Part shown: positions 27,601 through 39,200 of the stretch, in pieces
How the letters are laid out: each line of letters begins with the position of its first letter
How positions within the stretch are numbered: position 1 is the first letter of the stretch
Origin: Planctomycetes bacterium ADurb.Bin069
Lineage (GTDB): Bacteria > Planctomycetota > UBA8108 > UBA8890 > UBA8898
Assembly (NCBI GenBank): GCA_002070955.1
Contig: MWEK01000008.1
Location: 92,555 to 156,554 of the forward strand
Reading direction: 5' to 3'
Length of the DNA stretch: 64,000 nucleotides
Notes under the pieces: generated by a model
Databases searched by the model: none
What the model saw: only the letters and a program-made list of their open reading frames with translations
Told to the model about the DNA's origin: nothing
Translations under genes and position numbers: made by a program

Positions 27601-27938
27601 ACGAGGCGCCGCAGGTCGTCTTCCGTTCCCCTCTCGCCGCCCGGCAGCGTGATGCGCAGCGCCTTGCGGTCGCCGGCCCCGCGCTCGACGACGACCTCGC
27701 CGTCGGCGCCTGCGAGGAAGAGGCGGCCGCCGTGGCGCCCGCCGTTCAGGGGCGGATACAGCGGCCCCTGGCCGCGGCGCTGGGGGAAGCCGAACAGGAC
27801 GCCGCTCACGAAACTGAGCAGGGTGCTCTTCCCGGCCTCGTTCGGGCCGAGAAAGATCGTGAGGCCGTCGCGCAGGCCGCGCACCTCGTAGTCGCGGAAG
27901 ACGCCGTAGCCGTCGATGTACCAGCCGGTCAGTCTCAC
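24684..27938 (-). CDS. YhaN/SbcC-like AAA ATPase with long coiled coils
   Basis: 1084 residues from GTG 27938, which overlaps the stop of the nuclease gene (GTGA). Walker A is GPNEAGKST (31-39); the C-terminal half-site has EQLSRGTAEQLYLCLRLG (signature) and VIMDDVLVNFD (Walker B). Between lie long Glu/Arg/Ala-rich coiled coils interrupted at ~481-530 by two hydrophobic segments (ASIAFMALLIAAAGGWLLS and FLGIFALMFAVTSFLLW). Membrane segments in the coiled coil are typical of YhaN rather than of SbcC/Rad50, which carries a zinc hook here. With the preceding nuclease it should form an Mre11-Rad50-like complex, probably membrane-associated. Confidence 0.86.
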   Translation of the reverse strand: MRLTGWYIDGYGVFRDYEVRGLRDGLTIFLGPNEAGKSTLLSFVSGVLFGFPQRRGQGPLYPPLNGGRHGGRLFLAGADGEVVVERGAGDRKALRITLPGGERGTEDDLRRLVGHVDATLYRTIFAFDLHDLHSFETLKAEGIRDRIFSAGIAGAGASARQVIEALKERQAALLRPRARAQITDLLEALIETQSKAAAARSAASDYPALVAREDAAAARVAELAGDRDEAEGRRREAQALLDLWPLWRERAEAEAELERLEPVEDFPDDAGARLAAARAEVRSAVERREKLIAERDGKQARVREMEDRRAPAPGAERVAACVRAMDVYLDRRAQLPEAEAALSAVEDALAKRLRVLGEDWDEARARSVDGSIPAQEAVRAHEAAITESDERANAARRELDAKTNELLKAAAERERLAASIEKTPPPEPALLDARERAIRELRAHLAEAGAEEARVQARENALKDSLRALDAARSKASPAPSAAMVASIAFMALLIAAAGGWLLSIGKPVEAGFLGIFALMFAVTSFLLWRYRRSVLADEGARVDRELRAGAECEELARNKIESAARLRSLREAIAAHAAALGIAGETTFAAVEEQDAACGRDRTARERYDAAQARVREIAARERELGEEVKRHATALEAAAAARQAAAAEWARWKRERDLPEALMPRGALDFFRDASAACDLIAGRDEARRRRDGLAREIAAWEANARAVCAEAGVRSDGEIPPERLPEEIGALARRCREDEELGARIAALAAAIAELDEKIEIERGSCARAEEARDALFAEGGAADEAEFRARLSAFEARRELKRRIADREGQIAERLGAGPRAEAARAALAAGEVDRWREVLEEAEQRIAAAEAERDAALGRVRDAERARRELEASADVAALQTQSAAYAMELDRAVRSWRVAAAAAELIARTLGEFARGRQPAVLAEASALFAVVTDGAYERIIQTDDGAGLKVVDRRGAMKGPEQLSRGTAEQLYLCLRLGLIAEFGRRHVTLPVIMDDVLVNFDIERARAVAAVLGEFARDRQALLFTCHHETVAMFQDAAPGTRVLRMERLGVARDEEAVESIAAAGPREAAADDESD

Positions 27939-29206
27939 GAGTCCGTCTTCTCCTCGAGCAGATCGAGGGCGAGCATCACGGCGCGCTCCAGTTCCTCGGC
28001 CTCGACGCCGCCGTCCGGTTCGGGGATTCTGCCCTGGAGCCGGGCAGCGGGCAGATTCGCGCAGACTTCGCGGAAAAACGCCGCGCGCTCCTCCTCGCCG
28101 GCGCCGATGCGCTCGGCCACCTTCACCAGCTCCGAAAGGAAATCGCCGCGCTTGCGGACCTGCTCGATGTCGAGATTCGGCCGCGTCGCGTCCTGGATCG
28201 ACTCCCACCACACGAAGGGCTCCATGTCCTTGCACTCGCCGCGGAGATCCTCGCACAGGGCCTCCGCCGCGCCGGCGCGGATCAGGTCGCGGTGAACCCC
28301 GCCGCGGCCCCGCAGCACGGCCCGCACGAGCAGCCCCCGGCCCTCGTGCTCCTTGCGAAGCTGCTCGAGGCGCCGCACAAGCATGCGCCGCAGCTCCGGG
28401 AGATCCGCGAGCGTGCTCACATCCACCGGCGCGACGACGAACCTGACGCGGTCAACCGGCGCGAACTCGACGCGCGCCACCTGGCCGCCGTCGACCTCCA
28501 CGACAACGGCGCCCTTCGCGCCGCATTCGCTGGGCTTGGCGCTCCGGCCTTGGAGGTTGCCCGGGTAGACGATCCAGGGGCCGCCCTCGCACAGGAACTC
28601 GCGCTTATGGATGTGCCCGAGAGCCCAGTAGTTCATGCCGGCCGCTTGGAGGTCGCGCACAGTGGTCGGGCAGCAGCTTTCGTGTTCGGTATTCACCCCC
28701 GCGGAGCAGTGGAGCAGCCCCACGTGGAACCCCGGGGCCGAGGCGCGCGTGAAGCGCGCGGCCAGGTTCTCGCCGGCCGTGCGCTGCGAGAAGCTGATGC
28801 CGTGGACGGTGGCCAGGCGGACGCCCTCGCGCTCGACCGCCGCGGACTCCACCGCCTCGTGGCCGAACACCTTGACGCCCTCGGGCCAGGACTTGACGGC
28901 CGACCACCCCTCCGGCGGATCGTGATTGCCGTTGACGATGAAAGTCTGGATCCCCCGCGCGCTCAGGCGCTCCAGGCCCCGCAGCATGCGGAGCTGCGCG
29001 CGCACGCCGCGCTCGGCCCCGTCGTAGTTGTCGCCGGCGAGGAGCACGAAGGCCGCGTCGTTGCGAATCGCGCAGTCGACCAGGGCGTCGAACGCTTCCA
29101 GCGACGCGTCGCGAAGCTGCGCCGCGACGGCGGGCGACACCCGCGCGATGCCCTCGAAGGGCGTATCCAGATGCATATCGGCGGCATGAATGAACGTGAA
29201 ACCCAC
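27935..29206 (-). CDS. YhaO/SbcD-like metallophosphoesterase nuclease
   Basis: 423 residues from GTG 29206, with GGAGGCGGA directly upstream. Metallophosphoesterase motifs appear in order: FIHAADMHLD (Asp10, His12), LLAGDNYDG, VNGNHDPPEG, GLLHCSAG and WALGHIHKRE. The C-terminal ~150 residues are a capping and ATPase-binding region ending in Glu-rich helices. The family is a Mn-dependent DNA exo/endonuclease. A 4-base GTGA overlap with the YhaN-like gene marks a coupled pair. The predicted promoter lies at 29349-29376. DNA repair is the default role, and there is no defence-island context here. Confidence 0.87.
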   Translation of the reverse strand: MGFTFIHAADMHLDTPFEGIARVSPAVAAQLRDASLEAFDALVDCAIRNDAAFVLLAGDNYDGAERGVRAQLRMLRGLERLSARGIQTFIVNGNHDPPEGWSAVKSWPEGVKVFGHEAVESAAVEREGVRLATVHGISFSQRTAGENLAARFTRASAPGFHVGLLHCSAGVNTEHESCCPTTVRDLQAAGMNYWALGHIHKREFLCEGGPWIVYPGNLQGRSAKPSECGAKGAVVVEVDGGQVARVEFAPVDRVRFVVAPVDVSTLADLPELRRMLVRRLEQLRKEHEGRGLLVRAVLRGRGGVHRDLIRAGAAEALCEDLRGECKDMEPFVWWESIQDATRPNLDIEQVRKRGDFLSELVKVAERIGAGEEERAAFFREVCANLPAARLQGRIPEPDGGVEAEELERAVMLALDLLEEKTDS

Positions 29207-29348
29207 TCCGCCTCCTCTCCGATCGCGCGGGCGTGGATCGCGCGGCGCCCTCGCGCGCCCGGCGCCGGTCGCGCGGGCGGACGCGCGCGCCGCGCCGCAT
29301 CCAAACGCCGCTTATCCGCGCCGGCGTCCCCGAAGGCGCCCGAAGCGC

Positions 29349-29376
29349 AGTATACACCGGCGCACGAACGTTGCAA
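29349..29376 (-). promoter_or_regulatory. Sigma-70-like promoter for the YhaO/YhaN run
   Basis: Minus-strand TTGCAA (29371-29376), 16-base spacer, TATACT (29349-29354). It faces away from the plus-strand promoter at 29392-29420, with only 15 bases between the two -35 boxes, so a single bound regulator could affect both. Confidence 0.6.
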
Positions 29377-29391
29377 GAAGGAGCCGCCGAG

Positions 29392-29420
29392 TTGCCTGCC
29401 GTGCCTTTCGACTCTATAAT
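29392..29420 (+). promoter_or_regulatory. Sigma-70-like promoter for the gene at 29446
   Basis: TTGCCT (29392-29397), 17-base spacer and a perfect TATAAT (29415-29420). Start of transcription would be near 29427, leaving a ~19-base leader that contains GAAAGGA before the ATG. Confidence 0.7.
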
Positions 29421-29445
29421 CGCCCCCGCGCGCGAAAGGAACGGC

Positions 29446-30402
29446 ATGACCATGCGAAAACTCCTCGGTCTCGGCATCGCCCTGGCGGTGCTCGCGGCGA
29501 TAATGATGGTTCCCGTAGGAGGCGGCACGATGACCCCGGGAAGCTCGGCTCCCAGAGTTCAGGCCATGGACCTTTCCGCGTTTCCGGCGACGCCCCCCAA
29601 GGCCGGGCTGCGGCTCCTCTTCATTCACCACTCCTGCGGCGGGCACCTGTTCGCCGACTCCGGCGAGCGGTCCGGCGAGAATTGTATCTACACCACGCAC
29701 CCCAACGGCGGCGGTCTGCGCGGCCTGCTCGTCGCTCAGGGCTACGAGGTCCATGAAGCCTCTTACGGGAGCGCAATCGGCGAGAAGACCGACATCTTCG
29801 ACTGGCCGCCGAAGTTCGCCGGCATGATGGAGGAGATTCTCGCCTGCGATGGACAGGACAAAGCCTACGCCGGCGGACAGCGCAACGATATCGTCGCCTT
29901 CAAGTCCTGCTACCCGAACAGCGACTTCACGGGCCTCGGAGCGCCGCCCGGAAATCCCGCCGGCCCCGAGCTCACGGTCTGGAACGCGAAAGCGGCCTAC
30001 GCCGCTCTGCTGCCCGAGTTCGCCAAGCACCCCGGCGTGCTCTTCGTCTGCCTGACCGCGCCGCCCATCGTCGCGGGCAAGCTCCCCCCCGAACCGCTTT
30101 GGAAGAGCCTCGCGCGGGCCGTTCTCAAGCGCGAGCGGGAAAAGCCCGCGACCAGCGGCCCCTTGGCGCGCGAGTTCAACAATTGGCTCGTTGCCGCCGA
30201 CGGCTGGCTGAAGGACTATTCCGGCAAGAACGTGGTCGTCTTCGATTATTACGACATCCTCACCGCCGAGGGACGGTCCGACTACGCGGAGTTCCCGACG
30301 GGCGGCGGCGGCAACAGCCACCCTAGCGCCGAGGGCAACGCCAAGGCCGCGCGGGCGTTCGTGCCGTTCCTGAACCAAGCCGCGCGCCGCGCCGGGTTCT
30401 GA
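29446..30402 (+). CDS. Secreted protein of unknown function, possibly SGNH-like
   Basis: 318 residues from ATG 29446, five bases after GAAAGGA; ATG 29452 is an alternative. N-terminal hydrophobic signal (LLGLGIALAVLAAIMMVP). The mature start LRLLFIHHSCGGHLF and the late GGGGNSHPSAEGNAKAA recall block I and block V of SGNH esterases, with the late Ser-His pair in the expected place, but a GDS motif is absent. Intermediate signatures include GSAIGEKTDIFDWP and FKSCYPNSDFTG. Two Cys pairs may form disulfides. I do not recognise a named family with confidence. Exported, under its own good promoter; the downstream EF-hand gene is 259 bases away. Confidence 0.72.
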   Translation: MTMRKLLGLGIALAVLAAIMMVPVGGGTMTPGSSAPRVQAMDLSAFPATPPKAGLRLLFIHHSCGGHLFADSGERSGENCIYTTHPNGGGLRGLLVAQGYEVHEASYGSAIGEKTDIFDWPPKFAGMMEEILACDGQDKAYAGGQRNDIVAFKSCYPNSDFTGLGAPPGNPAGPELTVWNAKAAYAALLPEFAKHPGVLFVCLTAPPIVAGKLPPEPLWKSLARAVLKREREKPATSGPLAREFNNWLVAADGWLKDYSGKNVVVFDYYDILTAEGRSDYAEFPTGGGGNSHPSAEGNAKAARAFVPFLNQAARRAGF

Positions 30403-30661
30403 CCGCGCACCCTTTGCGGCGGGGCTCCCGCGTGCAATTCCATCTTTCGCCCGCGCGCCGGGAAACACCGCCACCTCGCCGCGCACCCGGGGTTTTACGA
30501 AAAGGCGCGGCCGCGCCCGCACGACGCGGCCGGCGCGTTGGCAAACAGGCTGCCGGCCGGGCGCATCCGTCCGATCGGCTCCCCGTCGCGTTGCGGCGCG
30601 CGATCGGGGGCGCGAGCGCCGTCACGAACGCTCGAGGCAGGCCGCGACAGGAGACTTCGAC

Positions 30662-31513
30662 ATGCGCAAGATGCTGTTGCTCGGCGCGGCGATCGCGCTG
30701 CTGGTTGTGTATGCGCCCGCGGCGCTCGGCGCCGAAGGCGCCAAGGGACGCTTCGAGGGGCTGCGCGGAGGTTTCGGCATGGAAGCCTCGCCGGAGGCTC
30801 AGGAGGAGTTCAAGGCCCTCGATGCCGACGGCGACGGCCAGTTGTCCCTCAGGGAGTACGCGCGGAGCACCTTCGTGCGCCGCGAGTTCATGGCCTGCGA
30901 CAAGGATCGCGACGGCAAGCTGACCAAGGAGGAATACACTTCCTTTTCCTTCGGCGCCATGGCCGGCCCGCAAGGCCGTTTCAACCCCGAGAGCCTGCTG
31001 GAGCAGCTCGATGCCGACAAGAACGGCGAAATCACCGAGGCCGAGGCGGGCAACAACTGGCGTGTGCTGAGACGCTTCGATGAGAACCAGGACGGCAAGG
31101 TCACCAAGGCCGAGATCGCCAAGGTGCGCGAGCAGCGCGAGAAGGAGGCGGCCGCCCGCCGCGCCGAGGAGTTCGGCCGCCTCGACAAGAACGGCGACGG
31201 CGCGCTTTCCTTCGCCGAACTGCTGGGCCGCCTGCCCGCCATGCGGAGGGAAGGGCCCGCGGCCGTCGAGCCGCCGAAGGCGCCGGCCGTCCCGCGCGCC
31301 GAGGGCAGGAGCCGCGGCGCGGTCGGCGAGCAGTTGTTCCGCAGCATGGACAAGAACGGAGACGGCAAGATCTCCAAGGACGAGTGGACCGGCCCGGAGG
31401 AGCGGTTCACCAACATGGACACCAACAAGGACGGCTTCATCGACGCCGCCGAGATCCAGGCCCGCATGCGCGGCATGCGCGACGGCGCCCGAGAACTCCG
31501 GAAATCGCGGTAG
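30662..31513 (+). CDS. Secreted calcium-binding protein with seven EF-hand loops
   Basis: 283 residues with a signal peptide ending near ALGAEG. Seven 12-residue EF-hand loops are complete, each ending in Glu at position 12: residues 54-65, 80-91, 116-127, 139-150, 174-185, 229-240 and 252-263 (for example DADGDGQLSLRE and DKNGDGKISKDE). Loops occur as three near-regular pairs plus one. Residues ~192-220 are a Pro/Ala-rich linker. EF-hand proteins of this sort are abundant in planctomycetes; the role may be calcium buffering or adhesion outside the cell, which is inference. ATG 30662 follows AGGAGA. It is ended by the strong terminator at 31561. The 259 bases upstream show no convincing promoter. 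Confidence 0.88.
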   Translation: MRKMLLLGAAIALLVVYAPAALGAEGAKGRFEGLRGGFGMEASPEAQEEFKALDADGDGQLSLREYARSTFVRREFMACDKDRDGKLTKEEYTSFSFGAMAGPQGRFNPESLLEQLDADKNGEITEAEAGNNWRVLRRFDENQDGKVTKAEIAKVREQREKEAAARRAEEFGRLDKNGDGALSFAELLGRLPAMRREGPAAVEPPKAPAVPRAEGRSRGAVGEQLFRSMDKNGDGKISKDEWTGPEERFTNMDTNKDGFIDAAEIQARMRGMRDGARELRKSR

Positions 31514-31560
31514 CCGCCCGCTGCCGCGCCGGGGGCGCCCGCGCGCGGATCGAGGCGGCG

Positions 31561-31603
31561 GCGCGGTCGGGCGGTGCGGCGCACCGCCCGACCGCGCTTC
31601 TTT

Positions 31604-31604
<1 letters not shown>
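31561..31604 (+). terminator. Strong intrinsic terminator
   Basis: A perfect 17-base stem (31561-31577 with 31581-31597), three-base loop GGC, followed by TTCTTTC. It ends the EF-hand gene. The hairpin is symmetrical and starts right at the lacZ-type gene's stop (31604), so it could also stop the convergent transcript, though that side lacks a T-run. Confidence 0.88.
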
Positions 31605-35416
<3,812 letters not shown>

Positions 35417-35971
35417 TCAGAAGCGCACGGACGCCGTCACGACCTGCCAGGAGAAGAAGAAGCGCTCGCCGGCCGTGTCCCGGGGCAGGACGTTGAAGAG
35501 CATGTGGCTTCCCAAGCCGACGCGGTCCGTGACCATGTAGTCGAAGCCGAAGCCGGCGTTCATCAGGAAGCCGACCTCCTCGTCATCGTGGCGCCGGCGC
35601 CGCTCCCGATCCACGTAGGCGAATCCGAGGCCGAGCTGGACAAACGGGTTGAGCCGCTCCACCGCCGCCGGCGCATCCTCGATGGGCAGGTAGAACCTGA
35701 AGTTGGCCGTCGGCGCCACGATGAGCCGGCGGTCCGAGGCGGCGATTTGGAGGAGGGGGCCGGCGCGGAACTCGCGGGTGAAGGCGTAGTCGCCCTCCAG
35801 GCCCATGAGGAAGGCCGAGGGATCGGCGCTGAAACCGACGCCGCCCTTGACGCCCCAGGGGAGCGTCTGGCGGTCTTCGCGCGCCGCCGGTTCGCCGGCG
35901 GCCGCGGCGAGCGACGCCGCCAGACAAAGCGCCAGGCCGATAACGCCGCGGGTCACCATGGGTCTCATCAT
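35417..35971 (-). CDS. Outer-membrane beta-barrel protein
   Basis: 184 residues from ATG 35971, preceded by AAAGGAGGC; a second ATG follows directly. Signal peptide VIGLALCLAASLAAAAGEP. The mature part is made of alternating hydrophobic strands (GVKGGVGFSADPSAFLMG, LNPFVQLGLGFAYVD, FLMNAGFGFDYMVTDRVGLG) and ends in a C-terminal Phe (ASVRF), the usual barrel-insertion signal. About eight strands fit an OmpA/OmpX-like small barrel. A His/Arg/Asp-rich turn (RERRRRHDDEE) is likely an exposed loop. It implies a diderm envelope. It diverges from the glucan synthase gene across 263 bases and precedes the LacZ-type gene on the same strand. Confidence 0.8.
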   Translation of the reverse strand: MMRPMVTRGVIGLALCLAASLAAAAGEPAAREDRQTLPWGVKGGVGFSADPSAFLMGLEGDYAFTREFRAGPLLQIAASDRRLIVAPTANFRFYLPIEDAPAAVERLNPFVQLGLGFAYVDRERRRRHDDEEVGFLMNAGFGFDYMVTDRVGLGSHMLFNVLPRDTAGERFFFSWQVVTASVRF

Positions 35972-36185
35972 GAGGATGCCTCCTTTGCATGCCTTCGCAG
36001 CCTACATGATATCGCAGAAACCGCCCCGCGGCGCGCTGTTTCCCCCGCCCGCGGGAAAGTCGGCGCACACCGCGGGCGCTCGGCGCCGATAACCATTGTG
36101 AGATCGATCGCCTCCGTAACCGCGGAGCCCGCGCCGAACGTCGGCCGCCTGTCGAGCGGCCGCGCCGCGCACCGTTTCCGGCTGA

Positions 36186-36214
36186 TTGAAGCATCCACGC
36201 ATCCCATATATACT
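36186..36214 (+). promoter_or_regulatory. Promoter for the cyclic glucan synthase gene
   Basis: TTGAAG (36186-36191), 17-base spacer, TATACT (36209-36214). Start near 36221 gives a ~14-base leader with GGGAGA before ATG 36235. The rest of the 263-base divergent gap shows nothing else recognisable. Confidence 0.6.
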
Positions 36215-36234
36215 GGCAACCGCTGTGGGAGATA

Positions 36235-39200
36235 ATGAGAACCCCGAAGAAAACCGCCGGTCCGAGAGGAGACCCCGCCTCCCGCAAGGACGGGTCCTCC
36301 CTATGGAGCAGGCTGCGCCTCCGCCGCCTGCCCGACAAGGACCGTGTTCCCCGGCGCACCCAGCCGGCGGAGGAGGAGCTGAGCCGCCGCGCCGAGCTGT
36401 TCGGCGTGAGCCAACTCGTGGACCACGCGCGCATCCTCGCGGCGCGCCACGACGCGGCGGTGGTGCGCGGGCACGAGCGCCTGCTCCACCAGCTCGCGGA
36501 GAGCGAGCGCGGCATCCGCCGCGGCCACGAAACCATCGCCGGCAGCGTGCGGCTGGGCCGCCGCATCGCGCCGGCCGCCGAATGGCTCTTTGACAACAGC
36601 CACCTGATCCAGGAACAGATCGAGCTGGCGCGGGCCCACCTTTCCCCCGGCTACAGCCGCGCCCTGCCCCGGCTGAAATCCGGGCCGCGCAAGGGCTTCC
36701 CCAGGATTTACGACACCGTGCTGGAGCTGGTGCGGCATACCGACGGGCAAGTCGACCTCGAGAACCTCAGCCGTTTCGTGAAGGCGTACCAAGAGGTGCA
36801 GCCCCTCACCCTGGGCGAGCTGTGGGCCGTCCCGATCATGCTGCGCCTGACGCTCATCGAGAACCTGCACCGGGTCACCAAGCGCATCGCTTGGCGGCGT
36901 CGCCAGCGGGACGCGGCGCTCCTGTGGGCCGAACGATTTCTCAAGGTGCTCCGGAACACCCCCCGCCAGTTCGTCGCCGCGCTGGGAGATTTCGTGCGGG
37001 CGGACCCGCCCTTGACGGCGCCCTTCGTCGCCGAGTTGATCGCCAACATCGACGGCGTCGACCCCGCCCTGGGGCTCGCGCTCAACTGGCTGGAACAGGA
37101 GCTGTCCAACCGCGGGCAGACCATCGAGCAGATCCAGCAGAGCGAGAACCAGGCGCAAGCGGCCAATCACGTCACCACCCGCAACTGCATTACCAGCATG
37201 CGGGCCCTGGCGGCCATCGACTGGCGGGATTTCGTCGAGGCGCTCAGCGTCACCGAGGCCGTGCTCCGCCGCGACCCGGCGGGCGTCTACCCCCTCATGG
37301 ATTTCCGGACGCGAAACCGCTACCGGGACAGAATCGAGGAATTGGCCCGGCAGAGCGGCCGCTCCGAGGTCGAGGCGGCGGAAACGGCCGTCGCCATGGC
37401 GGCGGAGCGCAGGCGCGAGGGCGCGGAGCGGCGCGAGAGCCATGTGGGCTTCTTTCTGATCGACGCCGATCGGGAGGCGCTGGAAGCGCGGCTCGGATGC
37501 CGGCTTTCCCTGCGCCGGCGCCTCGGCCGCCTGATCGGCCGGAGGCCTCTGGCGTGGTATCTTCTCGCCATCGCGGCGGCGTCGATCGCGCTGGCGACCG
37601 TCCCGCTGGCCTCCATCGCCGCCGGCGGAATTGATCCGCCCGCCATGGCGCTGCTTGCCGTCGCCTGGGCGGCGCTCTCCGGCTCCGCCGTGACGCTGAT
37701 CAACTGGATCGTCACCCTCGCGGTTCCTCCCCGTTTCCTGCCCGGCTTGGACTTCTCCCGCGGAATCCCGGCGGAGCATCGGACCATCGTGGTCGTGCCG
37801 ACCCTGCTGGGGCCCCCCGCGGCCGCCGCCCGTCTCCTCGACGACCTCGAAATACGCTTCATGGCCAACCGCGTCGACAACCTTCACTTCGCCTTGCTGA
37901 CGGACATGCCCGACGCGGAAACCGAAACGCTGCCCGATGACCGCGCGTGGCTGGACACGGCCGTGCAAGGCATCCGGCGGCTGAACCGCCGGCATGCCCG
38001 GGACGGCGAGACGAAGTTCTTCCTGCTGCATCGGCCCAGGCGCTGGAACCCCGCGGAAGGCAAATGGATGGGCCGCGAGCGCAAGCGCGGGAAGCTGGAG
38101 GATTTCAACCGCCTCGTCGTCGAGGGACAAAGCGATTCCTTCGAAATCATCGAGGGCGACACGGCCGTGCTGCGCACGGTCCGCTACGTGATCACCCTCG
38201 ACACCGATACGCAGCTTCCGCCCGGGTCGGCCTACCGCATGGCGGGCGCCATGGCGCATCTGCTCAACCGCCCCCGGCTCGATTCGGCCACGCGGCTGGT
38301 CACCTGCGGCTACGGAGTGCTCCAGCCTCGGGTGGCGGTCAGCCTGATGGCGGCGCGCCAGTCGCTCTTTTCGCGCCTACAGGCCGGAGTCGTGGGCCTG
38401 GACCCCTATACACGCGAGGTCTCCAACGTCTATCAGGACCTGTTCGGTCAAGGATCCTACGTCGGCAAGGGCATCTACGACGTCCATGCCTTTCATGTGG
38501 CCGTGGGCAGCCGCTTCCCCGACAACCGCATCTTGAGCCACGACTTGATCGAAGGGCACCACGCGCGCTGCGGCTTCCTCAGCGCGGTGGAGCTCTACGA
38601 AAACGAGCCCTCTCGTTACCTGGCCGACATGAACCGGCGCCATCGCTGGATCCGCGGCGACTGGCAGATCGCGCGCTGGCTGTGCCCCCGCGCGCCGGGC
38701 CCCGGCGACCGTCTCGCACCCAATCCGCTCGGCGCCCTCGCGCGCTGGACGATCCTGGACAATCTCCGCCGCAGCCTCGTGCCGCCGGCGCTGTGCATCG
38801 CGCTGGCCGCGGCGGCGTTCCTCCGGCCGGAATTCGCGGCGCGGTGGATCGCGGGACTGCTGACGGCGTTCTTCCTGCCCGCGGCCGCCCGGTCGGCCCG
38901 CGCGTTCCTGCAGAAACCTCGCCACGCGCCCTTGCGGATTCACCTGCGCCATGCCGCGGCGACCGAGCTCCGGCAATGGGCCGCCGACGCCCTGCAGCTC
39001 GCCTGCCTCCCTCACCGGAGCGCGGTGTGTCTCGATGCGATCGCGCGGGCGGCCTGGCGCCTTCGGGTCCGGCGGCGCCTCCTGGAATGGAAAACCGCCA
39101 GCCACAGCGAGCGCGCCGCGCGGCTCTCTCTCCCGGGCGTCGCCCGGGAGATGTGGACGGCGCCCGCCTTCGCGCTGGCATGCGGGGCGGGGCTCGCACT

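Noticed and set aside
24684..29206. The nuclease/ATPase pair as a phage-defence system
   Set aside because: No other defence genes, integrase or island features are nearby, and the sequence fits housekeeping YhaO/YhaN. Defence cannot be excluded but is not supported.
30403..30661. RNA gene or small protein in the 259-base gap before the EF-hand gene
   Set aside because: No tRNA-like cloverleaf, conserved motif or ribosome site was seen; the open frames there are GC shadows.
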